Shown: positions 50,654 to 62,500 of the stretch, in pieces
How positions within the stretch are numbered: position 1 is the stretch's first letter
Layout: each line of letters starts with the position of its first letter
NCBI RefSeq assembly: GCF_036373705.1
Contig: NC_089854.1
Coordinates: forward strand, 26,462,725 to 26,526,724
DNA from: Amia ocellicauda
Lineage: Eukaryota; Chordata; Actinopteri; Amiiformes; Amiidae
Length of the DNA stretch: 64,000 nucleotides
Reading direction: 5' to 3'
The notes under the pieces: generated by a model
The model's database searches: none
The model's input: the letters and a program-made list of their open reading frames with translations, nothing else
What the model was told of the DNA's origin: nothing
Translations under genes and position numbers: made by a program

Positions 50654-53600
50654 TTCTATATACATGTTCTCTCTTCTTTGTGATTCACAGCTTGTGTAAT
50701 GCTTGTTTTGACTTACCAGCTTATGCTCTCAAAAAGTTCTGATGTTTTTTTCCCAGTTGCATTTCAGAGCAGCACAAGCTGTACAGGAAGTAGATCTAAG
50801 ATGCATATTCTTGTCGTCGTCCCGCCTATTTATTTATTTTGTCAGGCCCAATATTTGTTTTAGGAATGTAAGGTTATTTGTCAGTTCAACATATCTACCT
50901 TTGGTTGTTTTTGTGAGAGTCAGGGCAAAGTCTTTTGGCATGTGTGCTTTGTTCCACATTTCTAAGAATTAAGTCAAGCCTGGGGACACCAATACAAAAA
51001 TGGCTCCTGGCTTTATATTTATATCACATTATTCAGTAATTTATTAATTTCTGATATCTGAGAGTATTAAAACTAAACCTTTGACTCTATTTGATCCAAG
51101 AATCTCATATTCATCTCATTCACACACATACATTTTTCTTTTAAGAGAATGGGGAAGTGGAAAGTGTAACCTAAATAAGTCTGTTGTTTGCTCGGCTCTT
51201 GTCTTTTATCTCGGCTCTCATTTCTTGCTTTCCTCATTTGCCTCTGTAATGTATTGTAAAATGGCAAGTCACAGTATGTCGTCCCTGCATTCCACAGGTT
51301 TTGATTACTATTATGGAATTCCGTACAGCAATGACATGGGCTGCACAGACACGCCAGGCTATGACATCCCAGAGTGCCCACCATGTGTCAAAGATCCAGC
51401 GAAAGAGAGGTGTATATTCCATGCTTCTGTTTCAGTCTTCCATTTCTTTAATTCTTTCACTTGGTGTCTTACAAACATGTATGAATAGGCTACAACAGGT
51501 AAACATAAGCAGAAATCCAATGCATATGAATTGCAGACACTGTGTGCATTTAGTATTCATAGAACTCTACATCGTGGTGAGTGTTTTTATAATTATTTGC
51601 CATTACCCTGTAAAAGAATTGAATTGTTACCAGTTGTTCCTAGTGGTTCTATATATTTTATATGTTGTCGGCTTTAAAGTGGTTTGTGAACTTGGTTTAC
51701 AAGTATTGTTTTTGAGTCACTGAGTCCATGCCTTATTTAATATTTAATATCGTAGCATAGTGGTAATTACCCTGAATGTCTCCAGTGTCTTAAAGAGAAC
51801 GTTGTTTTGTTTCTTAATGAAAAACAGAGTCGGTCAGCATACAATGATAATGCTCTTTAAAGCTGATTATATGTAAACAATAATATTAGTAATAATACTT
51901 ACATGCACAAGTAAATGAACAAACTATAACCATGTAACCATGTTTGTCATGATGTTAAATTACATTCCAGTGATGAGCACAAAGACTGCTACTCCACTGT
52001 GGCACTGCCACTGTTTGAGGACCTGCAGATTGTGGAGCAGCCCCTGGACCTGTGGACCTTGACAGAGAAGTACACACAGAAGGCAGTGGACATAATTCAC
52101 AAGGCCAGGTAACTGCTTCATTTGGGGGGCGGAAACCAACTTAGGAAGACTGGTTATTCCACATTCCCTTATCTTGTCTGAGCTTCAATGAAGAGAAAGT
52201 ACAAAACACTCTCCACGCTCTTTCTGTAAAAAAACAAACAAACATCTGTTATATGAAATATTTGACAGAAACTGAAGGGATTCATTGCACTGGCTGTTAA
52301 AGCCCGTTGGAATTTGAGTTTCACTTTGAGGGATCAGTGATAACTAGAACAGAATCACTGTGGTCAGTTTTCTGTATTTTCATGTGCTCATCCAATAAAC
52401 AGATCCTCCAAGTGAGAATGTTGTTATGCCTTGATTATCCCAAGGCAGACTGACTGACTTTGACAGTGCTCAAGGGTACTGATACTCAAGGCACATAGAT
52501 TCTGTATTATATTTCTAGCACAAACGTCTCTTGTTTCACTGTGCCCTGCCAAGTGCAGCTGCTCTTCACACGGCCCGTTGTCTCAGAGCGTTAAATAACA
52601 TAATGTGTTAGAAGCAGTCTTCTATTGCATCATTGCAGATATTGTTGAAATGAGTTGGAGGTCACTGATATATATATATGAAAACTAATCAGAGACCATT
52701 ATTTAGTGTTTACATTCTTCTACACAGCAATCTAAAGCCTTATGCACTAATATAGTTCAGGAAGGCACACTGTTGGTAAACTGCAGATTACTCGAGGATT
52801 ACATCAATAACAGTTATTTAGATTGCATTTTTGTTGTTTTTATGGGAACATAATCAGTCCCAAGACAACGCAGGTCAATGACACTGGTTAAATTGTGCCA
52901 TCATAGTGCTGACAGAAGTGTCCACTATCAGCTGAGCAACACATTGCTAGAATTGTGAATGGGTTTAAATCATAAGTCTGCCTGTAACTCCTACACCCTT
53001 TCACTACTAGCGAAGATCTGGCTGCAGTTTTTCACAAACCCCAAGCCTCTAAGTTACCTCCTCATCGGTCATGGGATTGTGCTATTGACTTTCATCCTGG
53101 TGCCTCTCCCCCCAGGAGTCGGATTTACCCACTTTCCCTACCCGAGTCTCAGGCCATGGAGGAATACATACAGGAAGCGCTTGAACAGGCCATCATCCGT
53201 CCCTCCACTTCACAAGCTGCTTTTTTGTGAAGAAGAAGGATGACGGACTCCGACCCTGTGGTCTGAATGCAGTCACTGTAACAAATCGCTACCCGTTGCC
53301 CCTAGTGCCAGCTGCCATTTAACAGATTAGAGGAGCTCGCTTCTTCATTAAACTGGACCTTCGAAGCGCCTATAACTTGATCAGAATCCGGAAAGGTGAT
53401 GAATGGAAAACCGCCTTCATTACGCACACGGATCACTATGAATATTTGGTCATGCCCTTCGGACTCGCTAATGCCCCAGCTGTTTTCCAGGCTTTTGTCA
53501 ATGAGGTCCTGAGATAATTTCTAAATCGGTTCATCCTGGTATACATCGACGATATTTTGATGTATTCTCCTAGCCTCTCAGATCACATTGATCAAGTTCG

Positions 53601-56600
53601 ACAGGTCCTTCATTGTCTGTGGGAAAACAAACTGTCCCTGAAAGGCGAGAAATGTGAATTTCACAAAAGCCGCATACATTTTCTGGGTTACTTCCTAGAT
53701 GCTGGCAGGGTCCATACGGATCAGGACAAAGTCAAGACAGTGATGGAATGGCCTCAAGTAAAGGAAAACTACAGAGATTCCTAGGTTTTGCCAATTTTTA
53801 CCGGCGCTTTATCCAGGATTTCAGTACAGGTGGCTGTACAGGTTAACCTCTTTGCTCCGAGGTTCTTCACGCACTCTGTTCTGGTCTGCGGCTGCTACTG
53901 ATGCCTTTACACGGTTGGATCTCTGGATCTTCCCTGCTATCGTTGTTTGCCTGATCGTTCGACCTACCTTCCGTGACCCCAACTATTCCTTGACTAAATC
54001 CTCTTGATTCACCTGACACCGCTACTGGATCCCACTCTCACCAGTCTTTCTCGGTACCAGCCCTGACACTTCCTCCATATGATCTCCTGCAAGGACTGCT
54101 GAAGAGTGGAAGTAGGTCAGTCAGTCTGCACACTCGCACAGAGACCGGCACAAAGCTCTGTCTGGAACTACTTCAGAGAACAGCATCAGGGCACAACTAT
54201 TTAAACATTTTATAATCTTTTTCACATCTTTAATAAATCTGTAAATTGGGGTGCTCATTTAATTCACCAGATGTGATATTATACAGTGCGAAATTATTAT
54301 GTATTTTGGGTTTTACAGGTTACTATATATATTATAATTTTTTCTAGTTGGAGTAACATTAAAGGTACACTGTTAATAAAAGTAAGAAACTGGCCTTTTG
54401 TTTTCTGAACACAGATTTATTTTTCCCCTCAGATTTGTTTGCAGGTTGTTGTTTAAAGCTCTGTAATTGGAGCATGATTAAGGGTCAAGTTCAGCTGTTG
54501 CAGGAAGCATGCAGCCAGCTAATTAAACCAGCTTGATTGCCGGCATAGAGTTTGGAATCAATGTTATTGTATTTATGCAAATTTATTAACCACATTTGAG
54601 CCCACGTTTAAAGAATGTAAAGGCTACAATGTCTGCAAGTGTGCTAGATAATCATAGAATACAACTGAAAAACAGAACTTACAGTTCTGTTGTATGTTTC
54701 AATTTGTGAAAATGGAGTTCTGAGAGTGTGCATGGGATTAAGAGTGTATTAACAGCTGTAAAATGAATCAACCCAATCTGTTCTTCCCTGCCCTGTCCCT
54801 CCAACTGTGGATGCAGTCTGAGCAAGTGACTTACAAAGTGTCTCATGGACAGATGTACAGTGAGGGAAAAAAGTATTTGATCCCCTTCTGATTTTGTACG
54901 TTTGCCCACTGACAAAGAAATTATCAGTCTATAATTTTAATGGTAGGTGTATTTTAAAAAAATCCAGAAAAACACATTTCAAAAAAGTTATCAATTGATT
55001 TGCATGTTAATGAGTGAAATAAGTATTTGACCCCTTCGACTTAGTACTTGGTGGCAAAACCCTTGTTGGCAATCACAGAGGTCAGATGTTTCTTGTAGTT
55101 GGCCACCAGGTTTGCACACATCTCAGGAGGGATTTTGTCCCACTCCTCTTTGCAGATCCTCTCATTAAGGTTTCAAGGCTGATGTTTGGCAACTCGAACC
55201 TTCAGCTCCCTCCACAGATTTTCTATGGGATTAAGGTCTGGAGACTGGCTAGGCCACTCCAGGACCTTAATGTGCTTCTTCTTGAGCCACTCCTTTGTTG
55301 CCTTGGCTGTGTGTTTTGGGTCATTGTCATGCTGGAATACCCATCCACGACCCATTTTCAATGCCCTGGCTGAGGGAAGGAGGTTCTCACCCAAGATTTG
55401 ACGGTACATGGCCCCGTCCATCGTCCCTTTGATGCGGTGCAGTTGTCCTGTCCCCTTAGCAGAAAAACACCCCCAAAGCATAATGTTTCCACCTCCATGT
55501 TTGACAGTGGGGATGGTGTTCTTGGGGTCATTCCTCCTCCTCCAAACATGGCGAGTTGAGTTGATGCCAAAGAGCTTGATTTTGGTCTCATCTGACCACA
55601 ACACTTTCACCCAGTTCTCCTCTGAATCATTCAGATGTTCATTGGCAAACTTCAGACGGGCCTGTACATGTGCTTTCTTGAGCAGGGGGACCTTGCGGGC
55701 GCTGCAGGATTTCAGTCCTTCATGGTGTAGTGTGTTACCAATTGTTTTCTTGGTGTCTATGGTCCCAGCTGCCTTGAGATCATTAACAAGATCCTCCCAT
55801 GTAGTTCTGGGCTGATTCCTCACCGTTCTCATGATCATTGAAACTCCACGAGGTGAGATCTTCCATGGAGCCCCAGACCGAGGGAGACTGACAGTTATTT
55901 TGTGTTTCTTCCATTTGCGAATAATCGCACCAACTGTTGTCACCTTTTCACCAAGCTGCTTGGCGATGGTCTTGTAGCCCATTCCAGCCTTGTGTAGGTC
56001 TACAATCTTGTCCCTGACATCCTTGGACAGCTCTTTGGTCTTGGCCATGGTGGAGAGTTTGGAATCTGATTGATTGATTGCTTCTGTGGACAGGTGTCTT
56101 TTATACAGGTAATGAGCTGAGATTAGGAGCACTGCCTTTAAGAGAGTGCCCCTAATCTCAGCTCGTTACCTGTATAAAAGACACCTGGGAGCCAGAAATC
56201 TTGCTGATTGATAGGGGATCAAATACTTATTTCACTCATTAACATGCAAATCAATTTAAAACTTTTTTGAAATGTGTTTTTCTGGATTTTATTGTTGTTA
56301 TTCTGTCTCTCACTGTTAAAATACACCTACCATTAAAATTATAGACTGATCATTTATTTCTCAGTGGGCAAACATACAAAATCAGCAGGGGATCAAATAC
56401 TTTTTTCCCTCACTGTATGCTCGAGATGAACTCCAACATATGTGATGGCCTTTTGGCCCATTGCAGTCCTTGAGACATGGGCCTTAAATCTGAGAAAGAT
56501 GCAAACTGGAGGTTTCTTCCTGGTATAGCTCTTATTGTAATACCCCCCTTCTTTTTTTTTTTTTTTTTTTTTTAAATCTCTAGAGAAGTTGGCAAACCCT

Positions 56601-57838
56601 TCATCCTGTACATCGCCCTGGCACACATGCACGTCCCACTGTCCCCAGCCTCCCATCATGGCAATGTATCCCTGGAAGATGTCTATGCAGCCAGTCTGCA
56701 AGAAATGGACAATCTTGTTGGTGCGATAAAAAATGCATCTGATGCCACTGCTAAAGAAAACACACTCATCTGGTTTACTGGTGAGTCTCTAAGCAGCCCA
56801 GATCATCTGCTGTTGTTCCGTGTGGCTTGTTTGAGTTTTTTTCATTGTGGAGAAGAACTCTGAGCTTTTGTTGCTTCTTGAAGCTTCTTGAACCATAAAT
56901 AGAATCACAGCTTTACTGAATGGTTTGTAGGGAAAAATGATTATTTTGGCTAGTTAGTTACATTTTAAAACAATCTTAAATAAACAAAATATGTTTCAAG
57001 AGAGTAAACAATTGGATATTAATATCTCAGGCCTGAGTGAAGACTTATTGTACTTACTATGTCTGATTTTCTCCTTATTGTGTACAGGTGATAATGGCCC
57101 TTGGGACCAGAAATGCCAGTTCTCAGGAAGTGTGGGCCCTTTCTTAGGAAGGTGGCAGTCAGACAGAGGTAAAAGTTGTTCTACACAAGTATAATTTGTC
57201 AGACTATTTGCTGAAGTGATAACCATTGAGATTGAAATCTTCTGTAGTTTTTAAGGTCACAGTTCAAAAAGGATACTGTATTACGGATGGTTTTATAGCC
57301 TCTTATCTTGATTACTGAAAATTGTTAACCTTCATTTAACCTCCATTTACCTGACTTGGATCTTCATTATCTTTTGATTGAGTACAGAGTGCTTTATCAT
57401 CAGACTGAATCGTGTCTGTGAGCTGCTCGCTTTATCTAGTTCTAGTACAGACATATTTCTGAAACAAAACTGTAAAATAAGCTTGTTGGGGGTTGGGTGT
57501 TATAAAAGTATGAAGTAGGCGGGGTATGCAAGCACAGTGAATATCAAGACAAAGCAATATCAGGGCAACACGACTCACAGGATTGCTATTTATTTGATTG
57601 ATAATGTGACCTTTCTGATAAAGACCACAGAGGAAAATAAAATAAAGAAAAAAGTAACTAATTGTTTGTTTTGCCCTGTCTAAACCTGGGTAGCTATGCT
57701 GGGATCCAATGCAAACAGTCCCAAATGGGGAAAAAAAAATGTTAGCAGGGGGGAGTTCCTGCCAATCCAGGGTTAAGTCCAAAGAGTGTTCCAAAATCCA
57801 AAACATGATTAAATAATATGCTAATTTAAGAGGAAACA

Positions 57839-57893
<55 letters not shown>

Positions 57894-60800
57894 TATTCCT
57901 TTGCCAGACACCCTTATCCAGGGTGACTTAGGCTATAGGATACAATGTTTGGCATGGAATGTCTCTGAAGATGCCCATTGTCATGTTCTTGCATTTGTTA
58001 GAGAAACTGTCCAGCATTCACTGGACATAAAAAAAAAAACATGAGAAATCTAGAATAAAGTAGTTCTTAAGCAAGGTACAAACCTCTTACCAGTTTTTCA
58101 CAATTTTACTTTCAACCAGGTGGGAGTTCGGCGAAAAAGACAACTTGGGAAGGAGGGCACCGTGTCCCCACTATTGCATACTGGCCAGGAAAGATTCCAG
58201 CCAATGTCACTAGCAATGCCCTGCTCAGGTTCGTCTCCACCTCTCTGAAAGGGCGACGTACGGCAGACTGCAGCCTCTGGGACATGCACCTCTGTAGGCT
58301 GGTGACTTCAGTGTTACTTGTTACTTTCATGTTTAAAATAAATCATATGACAGTGTTTAAAAATGAAAAAATATTATATTCCTAAAAGAGTTGAAGCAAC
58401 AGGTTGTGAAGTATCACCTTGTATTTCTCTGAAACCTGATATTTGCTGTTTGAATAACATTGATAGGGTTTGGTTTTATAATATACTGTCTAAATCCTAG
58501 GTGTGTCTCTTTCCCCCGGTAGTGGCCTGGATATCTTCCCCACTGTGCTGTCCCTGGCCGGGGCCAGCCTGCCCCCTCACAGACACTATGATGGCATTGA
58601 TGTGACCAAAGTCCTCTTCCACCACTCAGATACCGGACACAAGGTCGAGCTCGGGGATTTATAACTGCTTGTCATGCCTCTTCTTTTGTTTCAAAATTAT
58701 TTATGGTTAGTGAAATAGGTGGGAATGAAACTGGAGTAGAGATTATGCTGCTGAGTTTTTCCTGTAGGTCTAGTTATTGGGTTATAGACTGGGTGTCATT
58801 CTTCCAGCTCTAAGTTACTCACTCCAAAGTGAGTGTGATAGGTCTTAACTGCCCCTCCACCAATTAAATATAGGGGGAATTCAGGGCCCCCTGATAGAAG
58901 AAATGTGCGGCCTGGTGGTGGGGGGCTGGTGAAGTGCGCTCCGGGGGTAAGATAGCTGCCGAGTTGAGGTCCAAGTTCCAAGGTGCGGATCGCGGCATGA
59001 ATTAGATGAGGGAAGGTCATGAATGAATCATCACCACCTTTCCCCGGTTACTACGCCGCTGCAGATGACCAGTCAAACAGAAAGAGTAAACCATTTCATT
59101 CAAAGCCAGTCCCTTTGTATTTCTGAAATAAAGAGCAACCTACACATGTCAGATAATCAATGTCTGAGGAAAAACAAAAATCTTAACTTTTCCACTGTTG
59201 GAGCCTTATTTGTCAGTTTCGGCATATATAGCCATAAAAGCGAAAAAAAGTCCACTGCAAACAGTGCAAATAAGTGTATTCGGGTAATAGCAGTTGCATG
59301 GTGATGAATTTCCTACAAGCTGAGATTAGTGTTTTATGTTTGTTGTATCCACGCAACAGCAGTCTCTTTGGACAATGATCTTCATTGGATTAATTTCCCT
59401 TATTACAGACTCCAAGCCCTTGTCATAAATTGGCTTGCCAATAATAAAAGGATTTGAGCTTTGCGAGTTGCCATTTTGTTTTGTTTTGTTGCTTTTAATC
59501 CATTCTTATTACATTATTGTAATGGATTCAACTTTTATAACCTAGGTTTTGTTTGTGCGTATGCAGCAGTAGAGAGCGAAGTCACAGCGTGCTTAAAGGC
59601 GGTGCACATTTCACATGATCTGGGTGGAATTTGTACACTTATATAACCTCTAACTTTAGCACCCCTTAGTGCCGGCAGTATTTTTGTATTTTTTAATTTT
59701 GGCAGTCTGAGGGGGGAATGCATTTTTCAGGACAAATGTAGGGTGAATTGAAGTTTGTTTGGAGTTGGGCCTCTCTCACACTTGTTGGTTGCCATAGTCA
59801 TGTTACAGGGGTACTTCCTGTTGTCACGCTCTTTCCTTTACCCCTTTTTCTCTCTCCTGCCTGCAGTGTCTTCTCCACCCCAACAGTGGAGCAGCCGGAC
59901 AGTTTGGGGATCTCCAAGCAGCCCGGCTGGAGCAATACAAGGCGTTCTACATTACAGGTGAAGTATGGGCTGAAAGGTTTCTGCCCTGCAAAACAGCCAT
60001 TGTTTCGTGAAGTGTTGCATTGAAAACCTTTGTCTTCAATTGGCAAGGCTTTTCCAGAACTTTTCTGTAGAAGCTGGCAAGAGGAAAAAAGGTTTTAAAC
60101 TTGAACTTTTTTTTTGTCACTTCTTCCAGTTTTCTTGGCCGGAGAGTGTTTGAGGGTGGTGGGGGTGCTGGGTTGCAGTCTCTAAATGATTAAACCACAA
60201 AATACTTCATTTCTCTGTATGCCAAAATTACTTAAGGGAGCAGGATCATTTAATATGGTTTGGCACGGAACACCCTGATGTCCTCAATTACCTGTGTCTC
60301 AACTATTATAAAGGCTATGTTTGTGTACAATAATTAAGCTGAGGTTTAACTTAATAAGATTTTCTAACTTTCATTAGAGATGATTTACCTTGAAGGTCTC
60401 CTTACTGGACTTAATTTAAAAGATCTGTATTTCTTAGAAGACAACCTTATCCAGGGCAACTTACAATTGGTACAAAAATATCACTATTTGTTTTACGTAC
60501 AATAACCAATTTATACAGGTGGGTTTTTACTGGAATAATCTAGCTACAGCAGTGTCCCCCACCTGGGACTGAACCCATGACCCTCCGCTCGCAAGTCCAG
60601 AGCCCTCAGCACAATCATTACCACCACTCGGTTTCATAATCTGCTGTCATAATATTCTGGAATGGTCTTTCCTGCAGGAGTAACTTGGCTAAGAGTTCAC
60701 TGTTGAGAGGAAAAAAAAAGATGTCATTCATTGTTTACTTGCTGATGACACTATCTGGAACAAGAATACAAATGAACATTGTTTTTAGTTTTTTTGCAGT

Positions 60801-61265
60801 ATAATAAAAATGAAAACCTATCTGTGTTGTAAATTGCTGGATGTCCTTTCAAAGCTCTGTACATGTTTTTCAGTGTTTTTTTTTTTGCAATAATTTTGGA
60901 GCATCCCATGAAAATACAAGTAGCACCACGAACTCTCCAGACAATAACATTGAGGAGCATTTTAATATTGATGTGGAGAACTTTCTCTCTCAGGTGCTGC
61001 AGTGGCCTGCGGTGGGCAGAGGGGACAGGAGGAGCTACACGACCCTCCTCTGATTTTCGACCTTTCCCGGGATGAGGAGGAGGGCAGCCCACTGGACAGC
61101 AGCCATGCGGAGTACAAGGCTGTGCTGGAGATGGTGGAGAAAGAGAGGGAGGCAGTGCTGCAGGACATTGCCGCGGACAACGTTTCCCAGGCCGACTATG
61201 CCATTGACCCGTCGGCCGCACCCTGCTGTGACCGCAGTCACCCAGCCTGTCGGTGTCGGGGCTAA
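46451..61265 (+). CDS. arsg: ARSG, arylsulfatase G (eleven coding exons, 525 aa)
   Basis: ARSG is a lysosomal sulfatase; the mammalian enzyme removes the 3-O-sulfate of N-sulfoglucosamine during heparan sulfate breakdown. Coding exons: 46451-46671, 48640-48827, 50432-50479, 51298-51409, 51971-52108, 56584-56780, 57088-57168, 58120-58228, 58523-58643, 59867-59957, 60994-61265. Phases close to 1578 nt, equal to the human length of 525 aa. The N-terminus ([17 protein letters not shown]) is a hydrophobic signal peptide. Asp45/Asp46 in [11 protein letters not shown] and Asp303-Asn304 in GDNGPW are metal ligands. Cys85 in CSPSR is the residue converted to formylglycine. Lys138/His140 (KWHLGH), His252 (HMH) and the KTTWEGGH block complete the active site. 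The C-terminus ends [13 protein letters not shown] as in human. Donors of exons 1 (GTATTG) and 9 (GTCGAG) are weak but are required by phase and homology. The intron after exon 5 holds two mobile elements. Confidence 0.95.
47250..47345. repeat. Possible interspersed repeat fragment in ARSG intron 1
   Basis: A TCCTCAAGGACAATAGGGTCTTCTGGTTTTCCTGC-type segment resembles the fish repeat found after AMZ2 (a 'lesion' of the ...GGAGAGCCACAGTGTCTTCTGG type), but it is short and diverged. Confidence 0.3.
48828..50431 (+). other. ARSG intron, no gene seen
   Basis: AT-rich intron between the CSPSR exon and the small KWHLG exon. Nothing recognised. Confidence 0.6.
50592..50650. repeat. (CT)n-(TA)n compound microsatellite
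   Basis: About 12 CT units followed by about 18 TA units in an ARSG intron. Confidence 0.95.
52109..52980 (+). other. ARSG intron 5, left part, no gene seen
   Basis: Intron sequence before the Gypsy fragment; nothing recognised. Confidence 0.5.
52985..53930 (+). mobile_element. Ty3/Gypsy retrotransposon pol fragment (inactive)
   Basis: Translated blocks match Gypsy-type reverse transcriptase in order: an EEYIQEAL and [13 protein letters not shown] region near 53155-53265, [15 protein letters not shown] near 53345-53395, [17 protein letters not shown] near 53450-53500, the catalytic YIDDIL at about 53541-53560, and [11 protein letters not shown] near 53660. RNase H-like sequence follows at about 53845-53925. 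Internal stops (near 53321 and 53513) and a frameshift after about 53760 show it is dead. It lies in sense orientation in ARSG intron 5. Confidence 0.88.
53931..54240 (+). other. Possible 3' remnant of the Gypsy element
   Basis: Moderately GC-rich sequence directly after the pol fragment, unlike the AT-rich intron after 54200. No LTR or polypurine tract could be shown, so assignment is by position only. Confidence 0.3.
55041..56048 (-). pseudogene. Tc1 transposase (third family) with one late stop codon
   Basis: From [13 protein letters not shown] the frame is open for 291 codons. It has paired helix-turn-helix domains over about residues 1-120 and the complete DD34E triad: WSDET, HDNDPKH and [15 protein letters not shown] at 55173-55175 then interrupts it. 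The same frame continues for 43 codons to TAA at 55041, so without this stop the product would have family length, about 335 residues. No other lesion was noticed. Confidence 0.92.
56091..56187. repeat. Subterminal 43-bp inverted repeat in the third Tc1 family
   Basis: Arms 56091-56133 and 56145-56187 are reverse complements with two mismatches, around an 11-nt loop. They lie just upstream of the transposase start and so overlap its promoter/5' leader. Confidence 0.85.
56551..56573. repeat. Poly-T tract at the ARSG exon 6 acceptor
   Basis: About 22 T ending 10 bp before the acceptor AG at 56582-56583; it serves as an unusually long polypyrimidine tract. Confidence 0.9.
57169..58119 (+). other. 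ARSG intron 7, no gene seen
   Basis: Intron containing the (ATT)n tract and a SINE-like tail (listed separately). No gene recognised. Confidence 0.6.
57841..57931. repeat. (ATT)n microsatellite joined to a SINE-like fragment
   Basis: About 17 ATT units to 57891 are followed by GCCAGACACCCTTATCCAGG, which resembles the conserved segment of widespread fish SINE/LINE tails (usually read as AGACGCTTTTATCCAAAGCG). Confidence 0.6.
58644..59866 (+). other. ARSG intron 9, no gene seen
   Basis: Intron with no recognised gene or transposon; the acceptor (CCTGCAG) ends at 59866. Confidence 0.6.
60427..60640. repeat. SINE-like interspersed repeat in ARSG intron 10
   Basis: AGACAACCTTATCCAGGGCA is followed after about 100 bp by a GGGACTGAACCCATGACCCT and CAAGTCCAGAGCCCTCAGC block. 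This pairing is typical of a common fish repeat that ends near CCACCAC. The family name is not certain. Confidence 0.5.
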
Positions 61266-62500
61266 GGGCTTTACATCGCCCTGCATCAGACACTGTGGTT
61301 GTCTGGAGGAGCCCGCGGCATAGCGGGCATACAGCACACAGAACCAAAACATTTCAGTCACGGAGGTTTGTCATCACACGACCCAGGATGATTGGTTGTT
61401 CGCAAAGAAACCCTGTGGGATTGATTCACTTACTGAACAACTTGTTCCTAGTGTAGCCAGACTGCTAGCTCTGTGTGGGGCCACAGCTGGGCAAATTCTA
61501 CCGATAAAAAAGATCCTTCCAGTGAAAAAGGGAGAGCCAGCCTCCCTAGCTTCCTATGAACAGCAATACAGGAGATGTTGAGATTGAGTTGGCTGTGTCA
61601 GGAACAGGCGAAATATGGTTGTTTTTGCTGTTGTCTTTAAATTAGCAAATGGCCATTGTTTATATAGCTCAACCTTGGTTACACTGTAACCAATCAATGT
61701 GACAAACAGGTAACACATTGGCACTGTTTATTAATTATTAGCCGTGGAATAAGATAGTAAGTTCATCTTGTACTTTTGCCTTGTATGTGTTCTTTTGTCT
61801 TTTTATCCCATAATTTGGCATCCCCTTCGTGTGAATAGCAAGGAGAAGGCCGGGGCAGAGTGAACAGGGAAAAGTACACTTGTGAATGTGGTTTTAGTGA
61901 GGTAATGACTTTGTGTCTGGAGGCCCTGTACTTTGATAAATGGTTTCAGTTGAATCAATTCAAAAAGGTGTGGCTGTTGCAGTTTAGCAGATGCAGTGTG
62001 CTGGAGCAATACATTTGCATGTGATTGTATTATTAATAACAGTTTAAGGTTATTATATTAGCTGAATTGTTCATACAGTTTCTCTTTAGGTAATGTTTTA
62101 TATAAATTACATTCACAGGTCATCCTGACATAATAAATTCATTTTTTTTCCTACAGAAGTCCAGATTGCTTTCAAAGTTAGCACAAACAGATCTCAACCA
62201 TAGATTTTTCAAGGATTGCTGTTGGCGTCTATGCATTGTAAATCTCTGCAGAAACAAAATTCTCAAGCTGCACTCAGTTTATAGATGACTGCTTCAAGGC
62301 TATATATCTGTTGTACTGAAGACGTCCTTGACAGAGCTAGATAAGACCAGAATCATTGTCTTGGTCTATTTTTACACCATTCCATTGATAGCCAAAAGTA
62401 GTTTCCTTTTTCAGTTTTCATTTAAATAAATTAATATTATATTTTAAGTGTTACACCAAATCTGAGGGCTGAATGAACTGAAATATCTTCGGGGGGAAAT
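61266..62500 (+). other. arsg: ARSG 3' untranslated region (extent uncertain)
   Basis: Non-coding sequence after the ARSG stop. AATAAA motifs occur at 62132-62137 and about 62498-62503, with others further on; I cannot choose between them. Confidence 0.4.
62132..62137 (+). terminator. Candidate ARSG poly(A) signal
   Basis: AATAAA followed by a long T run (ATTCATTTTTTTTCC); it is the first such signal after the ARSG stop that I noticed. Confidence 0.35.

Larger units (their letters stand above)
54858..56415 (-). mobile_element. Tc1/mariner-type transposon, third family, nearly intact
   Basis: Inverted ends CAGTGAGGGAAAAAAGTATT are flanked on both sides by TA. At 1558 bp it has long subterminal inverted sequence and one minus-strand transposase gene. 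It sits in ARSG intron 5, less than 200 bp before the acceptor of exon 6. Confidence 0.95.

Noticed and set aside
57432..57911. 159-aa minus-strand frame with a poly-Asn run
   Set aside because: The Asn run is the (ATT)n microsatellite; no other homology is seen.
60751..61347. 198-aa minus-strand frame at the end of ARSG
   Set aside because: It mostly overlaps the ARSG terminal exon in antisense and has no recognisable domain.
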